A stretch of DNA of 64,000 bases from Euborellia annulipes (GCA_023213315.1 JAKCPI010009525.1:1-64000), one strand, 5' to 3'. Counted from the stretch's first letter, positions 44,574 to 56,889 are shown. Notes: generated by a model not told the origin, from the sequence alone. Translations and numbers: made by a program.

Positions 44574-44831
44574 CAGTGGCGGATCCAGAGGTGTTTCTCG
44601 GGGGGGGGGGGGGGGTAATCTGGAGTGACTGGTCGCACAGCACACATTTTTTTTCTTAATTTCGGTAATTTAAAGGCTTGTTTGCCAGAATATAAATACA
44701 AATCAAATTTTTAAGTATTAATTTTTAAAATTTTACTTTAAAAATACATATTTTTTTTCGAAAAAAAGTATTTTTTCAAATCTCGGGGGGGGGGGGGGTA
44801 ATTGCCCCCTTTACCCCTATATCCGCCCTTG
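44574..44831. mobile_element. hAT-type MITE, exact 8-bp TSD CAGCCAAG
   Basis: It starts CAGTGGCGGATCCAGAGG and ends CCCTATATCCGCCCTTG. CAGCCAAG occurs exactly on both sides (44566-44573, 44832-44839). Two long G-runs and an LR-hairpin-like interior (GACTGGTCGCACAGCACAC) are shared with 4808-5062. Confidence 0.88.
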
Positions 44832-44839
44832 CAGCCAAG

Positions 44840-47087
44840 GTGGGGGGGGGGGAATTAATCCTTAATTGATTATATAAAAATAAAAGATTTATTAAATACT
44901 ATATTGGAAATTAAGATCAAATAGAATTAAGATGATTTCATTGGCTTTAAAAATTGAAAAAATAGAAACAAACGCCAAATAAATTCTAGCAATTTCAAAC
45001 TCAATAAACATTAAATAAAATAATTTTATATGAATTATTCTCTAATTATTTTTCGGATATTTTTTAATTTCCAATTTGGACATAAACGAAATGTAGATAG
45101 ATGAAGAGGTCGCCGAGGATGAGGGTCTTGACATGTTTAATAGAAGCTGGAATCCATAACCAAAAAGACATGTGGGCCCCTCTTTTCTTATTTATGTTTC
45201 ACCCTCCGCCCCCGCTTAGATGTCAGTCTATCTCTCTCTTTCTATCTCTCCAATAGAGATAGACATGTTAATTTGTTGCCGTAGCAATTTGGCCAAGGAG
45301 CATAAATTATAACAAGAAAATACTTTTTAAACCGAAGAGAAGAGAAAAATTTAATATATAATGAAAGAGACGTAACGTAAAAACCAAACCAAACGATCAT
45401 TTAAAAAAATTATTTATTCCAAACGCACACAAAGTTTACACTTCAAAAATGTTATAAATTAATTAGAAAATATTAAATTATAAATTTCAACAAAGATGTT
45501 TTGAGTTATCGGAAACATGAATCTAAATTTTTATCATGCCCTTAGTAATTACAAATTATATAATTTTTTTTTACTATATATTTATTGTCTTAATTATATT
45601 TAACAATTTTGAAAATTAAGATGTCAAATCATATTTCATTAGCAAAATAGTTAAATTAACTTTTTTTTCTATTTTTGACAGTACTGACTATTAATTTTAA
45701 TCAATATTTTTTTCCATCATCGATTAGTATTATTAATTAGTATTTTTAATTTTCATGATTCATAGTTTGTACAAAGTTAACTTGATGAAATATTAGTTTA
45801 AAATTATGGGTGGTCTTAAAAAATGAAAAAAAAAAGACAAGGCTAAAAGGAGAAATTTTGTGTGCCATTCTATCAAATTTTATTTTTTAATCACCTTTTT
45901 GGTGTAATAATTAATCTCTAATGGGTAGAAAAGCAGATTAAAAAAAGCCCCTTTGCGGATTTGTGTGGATTTGCATTCTGACTCGTAGGTCCCCCACCTG
46001 CTTGGAATGCTACTTTTGGCCTTGCCAACTTCTGACAAAACCCGCGGAACGTTGCCCGAGGTCATAAAAAATTCTCCCTTCTTTAGAGTAGCCGACGATC
46101 ACCGCTTATTATATTTTTGGAGAATTGCCAGAGTAGAGTAGGAATCCAATTGAATTATTATATCAAGCTTTTTAATGCATATAGGCCCTATAGTAAAAAG
46201 ATATTTAAGTAGCATATTTCTATCAACTGAAGTTACATTACTAAACATTAAAAAAATTTAACGAATATTATTAATATTATTAAAATGAACTTAATCAAGA
46301 AATGGAGAAGGTATCAGGAAAGATTAAAAAAATCCCTACCAGAAAAAAAAAACTATTAACTGCTATTCCATTAATAAATTTCACTTTTTAAAATTTTAAT
46401 AATGTTGCCATTTACTATAATGACGAGATGTAGGTAAATTATTTTTTAAACCAGCTATTTCTTTGTTATTTTAACAAAGTTCATTTTTAAACTTTCTATA
46501 TTTCTTCTTATAATTGGATATGAAAGATAGTGCGAACTTCAAGATTTATAGACAAAAAAAAGCTTATCTTAAATGAAAGATGGTGAAAATTTTCTCACTC
46601 TAGAGGAAAAATATTTATTTCTTTAACTTTAAAATTATATTCCTAAAATGTCAAAGCAGAATTTTAATTAGAAAACAAATTCTACTTTATCAATTATATT
46701 CTCCACTGCACTTTATTATTTGTATTATATAGTCCATTAATATTTTTAAATTTAGGACTTGTCCGATGATTTTATTTAAGCCATTTGGATACCAAATACA
46801 CAAAGGGTCGTATCTTCGTTTATACAAATATTTATATTGAAACATATTATCTCTTGTCATAATTTTAATTTTTAAAATTTTAAAATATTAACATAAAAAT
46901 GATTTCAGTGAAGATTGACTGAGTATTAATTTAATTAAATTAGGACAATATTTTAATACGTATTAATAAAATAAAATGAACCATATGTCTACAGAGAGTT
47001 AAAGATATTTCTAATTCTGATTGAAAAATTTTAAAATTCATTATTAATAAGCTAATAGATAACGAAACTACTGTATGATCAAAACTT
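44840..47087. other. AT-rich stretch; one weak minus-strand ORF
   Basis: At 45880-46065 a minus-strand frame (MTSGNVPRVLSEVGKAKS...) has a coding-like first 40 residues. It is unidentified and unsupported by splice signals. A SINE tail fragment lies at 46766-46805. Confidence 0.3.
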
Positions 47088-47210
47088 TGGAGGGCCGTGG
47101 TGTAGTGGTTTGCGTGCTGGCCATTTGTACCAAGGGACGCGGGCTCGCATTCCGTCCCAGGCGCAAAATTTATTTCAATTGATTGGTATCCAAAATTCAA
47201 TTAATCAAAA
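47088..47210 (+). mobile_element. tRNA-derived SINE
   Basis: The A box is TGGTGTAGTGGTT (47098) and the B-box region CGGGCTCGCATTCCG (about 47140), spaced as in a tRNA. AATTTATTTCAATTGATTGG follows. Confidence 0.7.
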
Positions 47211-47223
47211 ATGTATATTATAT

Positions 47224-47631
47224 TAATTTTCACTAAAAGCGACAATCAATTGGATTGAGTTTCAAGGATATAAAAAGCCAGGCGGCAAATATGAGCCGAT
47301 CAGGTTCAAAGATCGCATTACAGTCGATGCAAAAGGATATAAGCATAGAACCACAGAAGGCCCGAAAATCTTCAGAGATGCCGATCGCATCGATCAAGGT
47401 TTCGATTACGATCTTGCTGGCAGAAAAGGGCGTTTGGCGATCGAAAGATCGTAGAGATATCAAACGGACAAGTAACTGCATAAGAAAGTGTGGATTCCTC
47501 TCAGAGAGGGATGTAAAGAAATCGGGTGATAACTCTAACAACTTACAATATAGATCGAATTGAATTAATTGGATATTTCTTTTTATTTTATTGTTGTTGC
47601 AGTTCTGGTTGATTTTATTTTTAAGATACAT
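47224..47631 (-). CDS. Composition island with long open frames, unidentified
   Basis: This block is strikingly GC-richer than its flanks, full of GATCG words and nearly stop-free in three frames. Minus strand: 132 residues (contains SLSERNPHFLMQLLVRLI and LIFAAWLFISLKLNPID). Plus strand: 102 residues (MSFKDIKSQAANMSRSG). A third frame reads TINWIEFQGYKKPGGKYEP. I cannot tell which, if any, is translated. It is possibly an exon, a TE gene fragment or acquired DNA. No family was recognised. Confidence 0.3.
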
Positions 47632-47792
47632 GAAGCAGATTTCGCAATAAAACGTATTTTATTTTAGTTAAGATGTTTTATTGGCAATTTCTTTTTTCTT
47701 CGAAATTAGGCAACCCGCTAGTAAGACAAGTATCGTTGGAAGTAGGCTCTTTTGTTAAAATGAAAGTTTTTAAAACCAATTAATAAAAAAAG

Positions 47793-47998
47793 CCGAGGCG
47801 TCATTTGGGGGGACGACTCCTTTCTGATCTTTTTTAAATTTTATATTATTCTAAATAAAATATTTCAAAATATATCTACTGTATATAAAATGTAAAAAAT
47901 TAATTAAATTAAATCTTTTGGCCAAATTTAACTTTTTGTAAGTTTTAAGAAAAAAAAGTTTGCACCTTCCCCAAGAAAAAGTCGAAATGGCGCCTCTG
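47793..47998. mobile_element. hAT-type MITE (GGCGTCATT family)
   Basis: It starts CCGAGGCGTCATTTGGGG and ends GAAATGGCGCCTCTG. It is flanked by TAAAAAAAG on the left and TAAAAAAAAG on the right, a target duplication blurred by slippage. Confidence 0.75.
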
Positions 47999-48122
47999 TA
48001 AAAAAAAGTGTGTTTTTTTTTCATTTTTGACTGAAAATGGATAATGTATCTCTCTCTCTCTCAGAGTAAAGATTGGAAATTATAATCTATTTTAATAAAT
48101 AATGGCAAAAAATCTTTAAATG

Positions 48123-48328
48123 CATGGGCTTAGCCAGGGGGAAGGTCTTGTCCTGAAAATTTTTTGTTTATTAAAAACAAATATACTGTATATTTTTCCC
48201 ATTGTGAATTTTTTTTTAATGAGCTTATATAAGGAAAATAATTAATAATCTATGTATATATTAATTGCATACCCACCCCCTCTCGAGAGGTTGCCCCCCA
48301 CCTAACAAGATGTTTGGCTACGCCCATG
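48123..48328. mobile_element. hAT-type MITE (CATGGGC ends)
   Basis: It starts CATGGGCTTAGCCAGGGGG and ends TTTGGCTACGCCCATG. Flanking octamers tttaaatg (48115-48122) and tttaaata (48329-48336) agree at 7 of 8. Confidence 0.8.
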
Positions 48329-48974
48329 TTTAAATATATAAATAATTAATTTCTTTATAAACTCATTGAAATTTAAATGAATCAAAAAAATAAAATAAAA
48401 ATATCAATTCTAGTATAAATATAAGACCAGTATTGTTTTTAAATAAAAAAAAAAAATAAATAAATAAATAAATAATAATTTTACCTTATCAATGGGTAAG
48501 ATAATGACTGTTATGAACACAAAAGAAGTATATTCTTTTCAAGTACGGTACGATAAAATCGCTGAAAGGCTGTCTTTGTCTTGCAAATAACTCCACCTCC
48601 TTTGTGATTTGTGACTGTGTTCTCAAATTGACTTAATGTGCTGCAATTTTTGTTTAGAGTAGATGATCAATTTAGAATAGTATTTTTTTTTTTTTTTTTT
48701 GAGAAAATAAAAAAAATCAATTAGAAATTAAAATTTTATAGTATTTCTATTTGTTAATTTTGAAATAGATATTATTAATTTTGAAACAATGTGGGGAGCA
48801 GATTCGCAAGTAGATCATTGATCCATTGGCTCTTGGAAAAGGAGAGACGATTGTCTTTAATGGGAGATGAGGTTCTTTTTCGAGGAAGAAAGTCTCGTTA
48901 TCCGGGAAAGCCCTAGGGGCCGCGGGGGCGGTGATTTGGAACATTGGTCACGGGGCGGAGATAGCATCCTAAAG

Positions 48975-49012
48975 ATAACACTCAATGACGACCGAAACGT
49001 TTGAATTATTAA
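48975..49012 (+). ncRNA. Hammerhead-like remnant
   Basis: ACTCAATGACGACCGAAACG then TTTGAATT. A decayed CTGANGA box (CAATGACGA) lies close to GAAACGTTT, with stem II nearly absent. Confidence 0.35.
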
Positions 49013-49471
49013 TAAGTTCCAAATGAGCCGTTCAAATTTTTCAAAACAAGAATATACCTGCCTTCTTGTCTGGTTATGAAAAAAAAAGATAAAAATTATT
49101 TGAATATTTTATATATTCGAGTTTTTACTTCTTTTTTTTTTATTTTATGAATAAATTTATTTATTGAATGGGAAAGAAAAAAAAATCTCAGTTATAGAAT
49201 TCTTTAATTTTTATTAAATTCTTTTTAAATCTTTTGAGTATTTTACCTGTCAATTTTCAGATGTTTTTAAAATGCTTTTGGCAATTTTATAAGGTATAAT
49301 TTTAATATTAAAAAAATATACTATTCCACGAATATTTTAATATATGAAATTAAAATTATAAATTTTAAAAACATAATATTATAATATCATCAAAGACTAT
49401 ATTAATTAATATTTAACAGTATTTATAGCAATATAGGCTAGCCTAATAGTTAACTTTGAAAGAATGGTTAA

Positions 49472-50090
49472 CTAGTAAGAGAAAGTTGTGTTCTGTGCTT
49501 GTCACACTAGATTTTTTTGTAATCCAAATGCCTTAAATAAAATCATCGGACTGGCTGGGATCCAAACCCGAGACTCCAGGTATAGAAGACCAGTTACCAA
49601 CTACACCAAGCCAGAGGGCAGTTTCCGCCATTTCTCCTCTTCCCTATGAAGTACAAGAGTAAATAAAGTGTGCTTCAAAAGATTTCAAGGGCAAAATGAA
49701 AATACAGTATACATTTTAAAGAGCATCTAAAAAATAATTGATTTTTGAATTTTAATCAAAATGGTTGGAGTAAATTTTGAAAAAATCAAAAAAACTAGTA
49801 CTTTTTAGCCGATTTTGTTCAAAAGCTTCGTGTCACGTCCCGGGGGGTACCTAACTTAAATATAAAATTTCAACCTCCTAGCTCTTTTTGTTCTTGAGAT
49901 ATTTTGTTCACAGGCACAGACAGACAGACACACAGATAAGCAGAAAGACAGACAGTCCATGTCGCGAAAACCACTTTTTTGATTCAAGAGGTAGGTGCCT
50001 CAAAACGTGTATATCCATCAAAATCTCGACATCGAATTTTTGACATGAATCCAATACGTTCTCTCTTTAAATATATTACATATAATAAGT
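49472..50090 (-). repeat. LR repeat, nearly complete, split by SINE
   Basis: From the terminal AGAGAAAGTTGTGTTCTGTG..CACACTAGATTTTTTT at the left to CAATACGTTCTCTC near 50062. A tRNA-SINE (49511-49618) interrupts it after the terminal hairpin. Confidence 0.8.
49511..49618 (-). mobile_element. tRNA-derived SINE within LR
   Basis: The minus strand reads CTGGCTTGGTGTAGTTGGTA (A box), then GGGTTTGGATCCCAGCC (B box) and GATGATTTTATTTAAGGC. It is inserted in the LR copy at 49472-50090. Confidence 0.75.
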
Positions 50091-50583
50091 TAAGATAAAA
50101 GAAAGTAATAATCAATATGCATTCGAAATTATATAATCAAAAACACACATACTGCAAATATATAGGTATATTTTATATTTTTATTTCTTGGCATTTACAA
50201 TAAAACATGATGAATGTCAAGGACTTTATAATGATGAAGAGAAATAAACTTAGTTAAGCTTATAATAGGTATATAACAAAACGCACCGAAAGGAATGATG
50301 TTAATCAAGAAGTTTACCATAAAAAAAAAATGTTTGGAATTACAATAAGAGAAGAAATTATTCGCGCAACAATTACTTCACAATTTGATGGTTGTGATAT
50401 AGAAAAATAGAGATAAAGATATATTTAAGAAAGACGAGTATGGGAACCGAATTCAAAGCAGATATTCGTGGAATGTTTGTTGTTGTTGATGATGTTGGAG
50501 GCCCAATGACTATTCCAATGATCTAATGATACCTTGGCTCTCTCCCTCCCCCCCCCCACCCCCCCCTCCCTCAATTCCGATTG

Positions 50584-50829
50584 ATGGGTAATTCTAGTTT
50601 GCTTTGGTTGGGACTAAGTATAGACCTCGACTTCATGTGCAGCTTGTTAAGGCCTTCATCCTTTCGTTGTGTAAACATTTCAAAACCGATATATCCACCA
50701 GAACATAAATACAACCATCCGGATTGGATGCATGAGAAATCCAATTTGAGCTATTTACTAAAATTGGAGAAAAAAAAAAAAATTATGACAATCATCAACT
50801 TAAAATACATACTGGCGAGCGAAGCCTAA
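50584..50829 (+). CDS. Possible 81-residue ORF
   Basis: MGNSSLLWLGLSIDLDFM, then SKPIYPPEHKYNHPDW and MHEKSNLSYLLKLE. The first 60 residues look coding-like; the last 20 follow an A-run and look random. A long CT/C tract precedes the ATG (50537-50576). No family was recognised. Confidence 0.25.
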   Translation: MGNSSLLWLGLSIDLDFMCSLLRPSSFRCVNISKPIYPPEHKYNHPDWMHEKSNLSYLLKLEKKKKIMTIINLKYILASEA

Positions 50830-52485
50830 GCTTTGCGAATTTTAATTTTATAGAAAAAATTCATATTCACAAAGTTGAAGTAAAAAGCGAAGAAATTTTA
50901 CTTATTTTTATAGATTTGAGAGATTTTCTAAACAAATATTTTAAAATCTACATAGAAAGATAAAATTTCTAAATGAAAGTTTTTAATTACAATCACGAAT
51001 TTGAGAATATTAATTTATGAATATTTTTAATTTTATTTTTCATTTCTTTAAGTTAATTAGGGTCGAAAAGATTAATGATGTGAATATATGAAATATGCGG
51101 TGAAATAAGCTGGTTTCGAACTTTGGACCTCCAACAGTGATTTTTTACAAGTATAAAATTTAATTATTTGAAAAAAAATTTTTATAAATCAACCGTACTA
51201 TTTTAACTTGTCTCTTTTTATTCTGGATAGAAAAGTTTATCTATAAATTCCACAATAATAGTGTTAGTATAATAATAATAATCGGTCAAATTAGACAAAT
51301 AAATCATAATTTTGAATGGAGAAAATAATTTCTTTAATTGCATGCTTGTCAACTCTAATTTGAAAATGATTTTATTCGTAGACATAACTACACTTTTTTA
51401 AAAGAAATGAGGAGTGAATTTAAAATTATATGTGATTTCATGGGGAATTAGATTTTTGAATTTATAAAAATAAAAGTAGTCTATGTGTTGGTAAAAAATC
51501 CAGGTTGAAATTTCAACGGAATAAAAAAATCTTGACAACTTTCGGGAACTCGGGCCCCTCTCTGCACCTCAAAAAAAAAAAGTTTAAATTTAAAATTTGA
51601 ATATATGTAGATGGTCTATACACATTCAGAAGAAAAATATATTTTAAAATATTTCCTTTTTTCATCGCTAAAATAATAGAGCTTGAATGGCCCAGGCCCC
51701 TCATATGGAAAAACTTTTTAAATATTTTTAAATTATTCTTATTTTCTTGAAGCAATTTGACTTGGAGCAATCTATTGAAAATTATTTGAATTTTTATTTT
51801 TAGCAATTTATGTATAAGTCCGGGCCCTCTCAGAAAGCCCGGGCACTACGGATTCATAAATAACTACTAATATCCGTATGATTGGTTGTTCTTTTTGAAT
51901 GGCTTATTTTATTTCTAAAAAAAAAATTATACCTAAGGTAAAATATATCAAAAAATTAATCAAAAACATTAGGTGAATTGATTTAATATATTCATTTATA
52001 AATATTTGACACATATTTCGTGTCATATTCAGAAGTAATACGCATAAAAATATATATATATATATATATATATATTGTTTAAAATATAAATATATTCTTG
52101 AGTTTTTTTGATGGATGAATAAAATTTAATTTAAAATTCAGACATGTTTAACAATTAAAGTGGATTGTAAATTATGTTTAGTGGTTAAAGATGATGAGAT
52201 TAAGGTTTAACTAATTTTTTTTTGAAAAATGGTAGTGATTGTTTAACCTTTTAGAAAAACGCTTTCTTGCTTAATAAATATAATCCAGTTTGATTTCCGC
52301 ATAAAAGTTTAACTTTTGATTTCTTAAAATAGATTTATTTTTTTTCTAAATAAATTTGTAAAAAATTTTTTAAGATTGACCTATTATTTTTTTATAAATT
52401 TTGTTGAGCTAATCAAATTCACTGTCGTTTGGTGATTTGTTTGAGACAGAAGTCTTGCAACAAACCGAGCAAAGTCAAAGGTCAG
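50830..52485. other. AT-rich stretch with TA microsatellite
   Basis: A (TA)n run lies at about 52050-52075. No gene is supported. The 97-residue minus frame at 51513-51806 is low-complexity. Confidence 0.5.
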
Positions 52486-52596
52486 ATGTCAACTTGGGAC
52501 TGGATCGTTAGCTGCTCTTACATGCAGCCATATTGCTTCAAATTGACATTCGAAAATGCCAACCGGTGTCAAGCCGAAACAAGACTTTACCCATAA
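52486..52596 (+). CDS. Possible 36-residue small ORF
   Basis: MSTWDWIVSCSYMQPYCF, then KLTFENANRCQAETRLYP, in a GC-richer island (about 52425-52605). It is Cys- and aromatic-rich, without recognised family or signal peptide. It may be an exon or chance. Confidence 0.22.
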   Translation: MSTWDWIVSCSYMQPYCFKLTFENANRCQAETRLYP

Positions 52597-52931
52597 TTAA
52601 TTATACCAAGTGGGATATATTTTTCAAAACAGATTTGACCATTGAGAATGGTACTATTTAACACTTACTGTATTTTATTTGTTCCATTTAAATTTAAAAT
52701 ATTTTATATTTATTATGCTTGTATAATATATAAATTATATTTTTTGAATGGTTATTTAAATACGAAAAAAAGGAGAAAGGTTTAAAGTTACCAATTATAT
52801 TTTCTGAAAAACTTATAACTTGGTAGAAAACATTATTTTCTAGTGGCGAATATTAGTCTGATATCTGATAATGAATAATTTTAAATCATTTAATTAAAAT
52901 TTCATATTCGATAAATTGTAATTTTGGCTCT

Positions 52932-53075
52932 GGGGGGGGTTTGGCGTAGTTGGTAGTGCGCCTGCCTTGTATACCAAGGATCGTGGGTTCGGATCTCACC
53001 CATCCGATGATTTTATTTAAGCTATTTGGATACCAAATGAATTAAATAAGAATGCCTGGACCCCAATAAATATAT
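52932..53075 (+). mobile_element. tRNA-derived SINE
   Basis: A box TGGCGTAGTTGGTAG (about 52942), the anticodon-side block GCCTGCCTTGTATACC and B box GGGTTCGGATCTC (about 52985). The body is GATGATTTTATTTAAGC then ATAAGAATGCCTGGACCCC. This is the best intact head of the family in the window. Confidence 0.8.
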
Positions 53076-53821
53076 ATTAATAAATTAAGAGTATCGTTTA
53101 AGTCGTAAATGGATGTGGCTATAGGATTAATAAAATAAGAAACCCAAACATATACCATGGTATTTTATTCAATATGAATTTTAACACTGAAAGAAAAAGT
53201 ATTTATTTAAATAAATTCGTTATTTATGTCATAATATAAAAGTGTATTGTTATTTTTCTTTAACAAATTTTTTATTCTTTGTTGTTGTTCTTATATGAAA
53301 TAGTTTGCAAGTGTATATTGAGTCGGTTTCTAGATCTGTTTCGTAGATAATCGATCGATCGATCCATTTGGTTTTCAATTTTATGTCGTTGTCGCGTCAA
53401 ATTTAAATAGAATTATCTTTTCTGTCCACTGATTGCATCGCATTAACCTTTCCTCTCTCTTTCTTTCTTTTTACTGGACGCGTAAATCGCATCGCGGCAT
53501 TTCCATTTGAAAATTTTAATACAAACAAACCGCGTGTTCGTGTGTTCGTGAAATGTACAGAGACTCTCCATATTAGTCTTTGAAATAAATGGGCACAAAT
53601 GGCTTTATTAAGACTCTCCTTCCTTGATATTGAAAGGAAATACTTTGTGTTTTAACCAGTTCCGGAATAGTTAAATTAAATTATTGTATTTGCATTTAAA
53701 ATAATTATACTACGGATTATTCGAAATCGGATTTAAGTCTGAAACATGTAGTCTATATCTTTGTTTACTCAAGTTCTAAATTCCCTATTCAAGACAAAAG
53801 TTATATAGTCTACATTTTTTT
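53076..53821. other. AT-rich stretch, nothing recognised
   Basis: A CTCTCTTTCTTTC run and a CpG patch (ACGCGTAAATCGCATCGCGG) lie near 53450-53500. No gene is supported. Confidence 0.45.
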
Positions 53822-54399
53822 AATTTAATTCTAAGGACCGTCGGCTAAAAATAAATACTTTTGCGTATTATCCTTTTATTGTAGATATTTCGATCCCAAT
53901 GATATAGAATCATCCTCAGTACAATCAACATATGTTTTGCAAATCGTTAATTTTACCCATTCAATATGACACAATAGTTGAGCATTCTATGAATGCAATT
54001 TTTATAAAGAACTAACCAGTGGCGTCATTTCAACTTTTTCCTTGGAAAGGGGGGTAAACTTTTTTTTCTTAAAATTTACTTACAAATAGGTACTCAAATT
54101 TGGCCAAAAGATATTTAATTTAATCAATTGTTTAATTTTTTACAGTTTATATACTCGTATACTGTATACCCGCCTCTGGAATTAACTACGAATGAACTAA
54201 TTTTTTTAGTTCATTATAAAAATACCATTCATGGAATGCTCAGCTATTGTGTCATATTGGATGGATAAAATTAACGATTTGCAAAACATCTGTTGATTGT
54301 ACTGAGGATGATTCTATATAACTAGGATCGAAATATCTACAATAAACGCATAATACGCAAAAGTTTTTATTTTTGGCCAACGATCCTTAGAATTAAATT
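53822..54399. repeat. Inverted repeat with hammerhead-like motifs, hAT in the centre
   Basis: Arms of about 190 bases (AATTTAATTCTAAGGA ... and TCCTTAGAATTAAATT) are mirror images. Each carries CTGAGGATGATTCTATAT followed by GGATCGAAATATC (minus strand about 53884-53921, plus strand 54302-54337). A hAT MITE at 54017-54178 sits in the central spacer. Confidence 0.75.
54017..54178. mobile_element. hAT-type MITE with 8-bp TSD
   Basis: It starts CAGTGGCGTCATTTCAAC and ends GTATACCCGCCTCTG. GAACTAAC (54009-54016) and GAATTAAC (54179-54186) flank it, 7 of 8 identical. Its interior matches the 34712 copy over most of its length, but its 3' part is shorter. Confidence 0.8.
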
Positions 54400-54644
54400 T
54401 TAAAAAAATTAGAAATTAAATTTCCTTCTACAAAGGTTGGAGATCAAAAAAAGAATGGAAAAAAGATGGGGATCGAATAATCTTAGGAAATTGGAATGGA
54501 AGATAAGGTGGAAAGGGATTAAAAGTGTGGAGAGGTATGTTGAGTGGAGAGAGATTTGTTCTTTGAAAAATTAAAGAAATAATTTAAAAAAATGGGATTT
54601 AAATATATGTTTCTAAAAAGAAAAGATTTAAATTCGTCCTCAAC

Positions 54645-54812
54645 CATTTTTCTTCCTATGAAGAAAAGAGTAAAGTGGTCTTCAGAAGATTTCAAGGAAA
54701 ATGAGAATATAATTTTAAAGAGTCTAAAAAATAGTTCATTTATGAATTTTAAAAAAATCTTGGAGGGAATTTTGAGAAAATCGAAAAAAATGAAAAAGTT
54801 CAGAAAGTATAG
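54645..54812 (-). repeat. LR fragment, interrupted by DNA transposon
   Basis: TTCTTCCTATGAAG..AGAGTAAAGTGGTCTTCAG then TTTAAAGAGTCTAAAAAAT and GAGAAAATCG are degenerate LR words. The copy breaks at the TA preceding the element at 54815. Confidence 0.6.
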
Positions 54813-54814
54813 TA

Positions 54815-55500
54815 GAGGTAAAGGTGGTATATGAGCCTGTAGGTATTATGCCCAATATATCTCGTCATAGGTTCCACAATCTAATGGGGATTGATGGAAA
54901 CATGTTGTCTTTTTAGGTCTAGAGAGCTTTGGTCAGTTGTTGATGATAGATGGTGGATAAATCAGGTGTTTGTGTTTTCTTCTACTAAAAAACTTTGAAA
55001 GGTACCTTTCTAATTATGATTATTATTCGATTACATTTATTTAATAGGTACGCAATCTAATAGAGTAGGTTTAAGTTTGATTTAATGTAGGTGATAATTA
55101 ATTTAGACATAACAAAGATAAAATATGTGAGGAAATTCAATATGGTATGTCGGTAATGTGAGCCCTTCTGTGCTGGTATATGAGCCAATTTTGTGGTCGT
55201 CAATAGAAAAGTCTTTAGAAATGAATGGGAGTGTAACCGGAGATGAGTTTGTAAGTTTTGTGAAGGTTTTGAATCATCAAGGAGAACTGTGGATATAGTG
55301 TGTGTGTGAAATGTGGGGTGCTGTGTGGGTGAAAAAGTGTTTTTTGTGTTTGAGTTAAATATTTTCTGTTTTCACTTTTAATATAGTTTGTATAACAAAA
55401 TAATTTTCATAAAGGATATTTGTTCTCTTTTCTTTTGTTTTCTGGGTTATACAACAGAAATTTTAAAAAATTTTGTTTTGTTTTTCTCTGTGTTATCGTT
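54815..55500 (+). mobile_element. TA-flanked DNA transposon, copy 2
   Basis: The left end GAGGTAAAGGTGGTATATGAG follows TA. The body reads as the reverse of 19192-20171 (TTAGGTCTAGAGAGCTTTGG, GTAGGTGATAATTAATTTAG). The zinc-finger relic survives only as NHQGELWI near 55276. The right inverted end was not found, so the 3' limit is approximate. Confidence 0.65.
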
Positions 55501-56889
55501 TTTTTTTCTCATTGTTAGTGAAGTCACAATATTTAGAAAATTTTAAAAATTTTTACAAAAAGAATGGGTTTTTTTGGTGTTTGTCTCTTTCTTCGGTGTT
55601 TTAAAAAAAGCCAAAAGAATAAATATTGAAGGATAAACTCACGAGATAAAATAAAAAAATTCTCTGATCGATAGGTCTGAGAGATTATGTTATTTTATCA
55701 ATAACCCAATGGGAAAATTAAATTTAAAAATCCGTTTAAGTGTCCAATATCAATTCGAATTTGGAACGTGGAACAATATTTCACTTTATCAAACAAATAA
55801 TAAATAAAAGTTAGTTGAATTTGTTTTTTTTTTTTACAAAGATTTATCTCTAATAAATTCTCACCTTTCTCAAAACAAAAAGGAAAAAGAGTTCTTTCTA
55901 CTTTCTTTATTAAGAAATGAAATAAATGACAAGTCACAAAGGTTAAAAATGATGTTTTTTGTATTTGAAGGGGAAAGATAGTCATAAAAAAAAATCGAAA
56001 AGATCAAAATACAACGATGATATGGATAAAAGATTATCTGCATATTTAATCAAGAGGAATCCTGTGGAGATCTTTAATCAAGGAACAAGAAGTTCATCCG
56101 TCGCTGGAAGCCAAGCTAAAGGTTTTTAGGTCATTCCTTCATTCTTGTTTCAACTAATAAGCATAAATTAATTCAACCATATTCTACATATATCTAAGAC
56201 AATTAGAATATGTATAATTTAATTGAATCAATGTTGCTTATGTTAATTCCTATTACGCCTTTTTCCTTCAGGGTATTTTAATCCCGGATGATATTTTCCG
56301 TTAAAATTAAATGCTCTATTTATGGTAAAATAAATAACGGAGTTGGGAAATTTAATTTACAATAAAATAGCATTGATAAGCCATGGGCATAGTGATTTTT
56401 TGAGGGAGTTGAATGTTTCACGGAATTTCTTATGTAAAACTTCTCAGGCTATATTTTTTTTTAAATAATGAAAACTATTTTTACTAATTAAGAGAAAATG
56501 TTATTAGTCTTGTGGAAGTTTCGAGGAATAAGAGTCCCACATAAGAAAGACTAAATTAAAAAAACAACTTTTTTGTATTTATGACAATATTTAGTATTTT
56601 GTAAAATGTACAAATTATACCAACTAAACCATTAAAAGAAGCCAAGAAAATCTTATCGCTCAATTCCGGAATTCTATTCTAATATGATGTAACTGAATGA
56701 AACCTATTACCTTCATTTCATTATTGGTCTCCGAAAGAATAAAAATAAAAAATTTTAGGCTGAAACAAGTTTATTTTTTTCTCTGTGGTCAAGGGGGCAT
56801 AGCCAATTCATATTTTCAGCTTAATAATAAATTGATTTTTGCCATCACTCAAACTAGATAATAAGCCGGAGGGCCTGGCAAAAGAGAAG
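55501..56889. other. AT-rich stretch, nothing recognised
   Basis: No gene is supported. A 50-base word group at 56661-56713 (CTATTCTAATATGATG) recurs at 58446-58503, a minor dispersed repeat. Confidence 0.45.

Noticed and set aside
47088..47165. Possible functional tRNA gene
   Set aside because: The A and B boxes are present but there is no complete acceptor stem or cloverleaf, and a SINE body follows. It is a tRNA-derived SINE head.
51513..51806. 97-residue minus-strand ORF
   Set aside because: It is low complexity (K, I, N, F, L), as expected from AT-rich DNA, without motifs or splice context.
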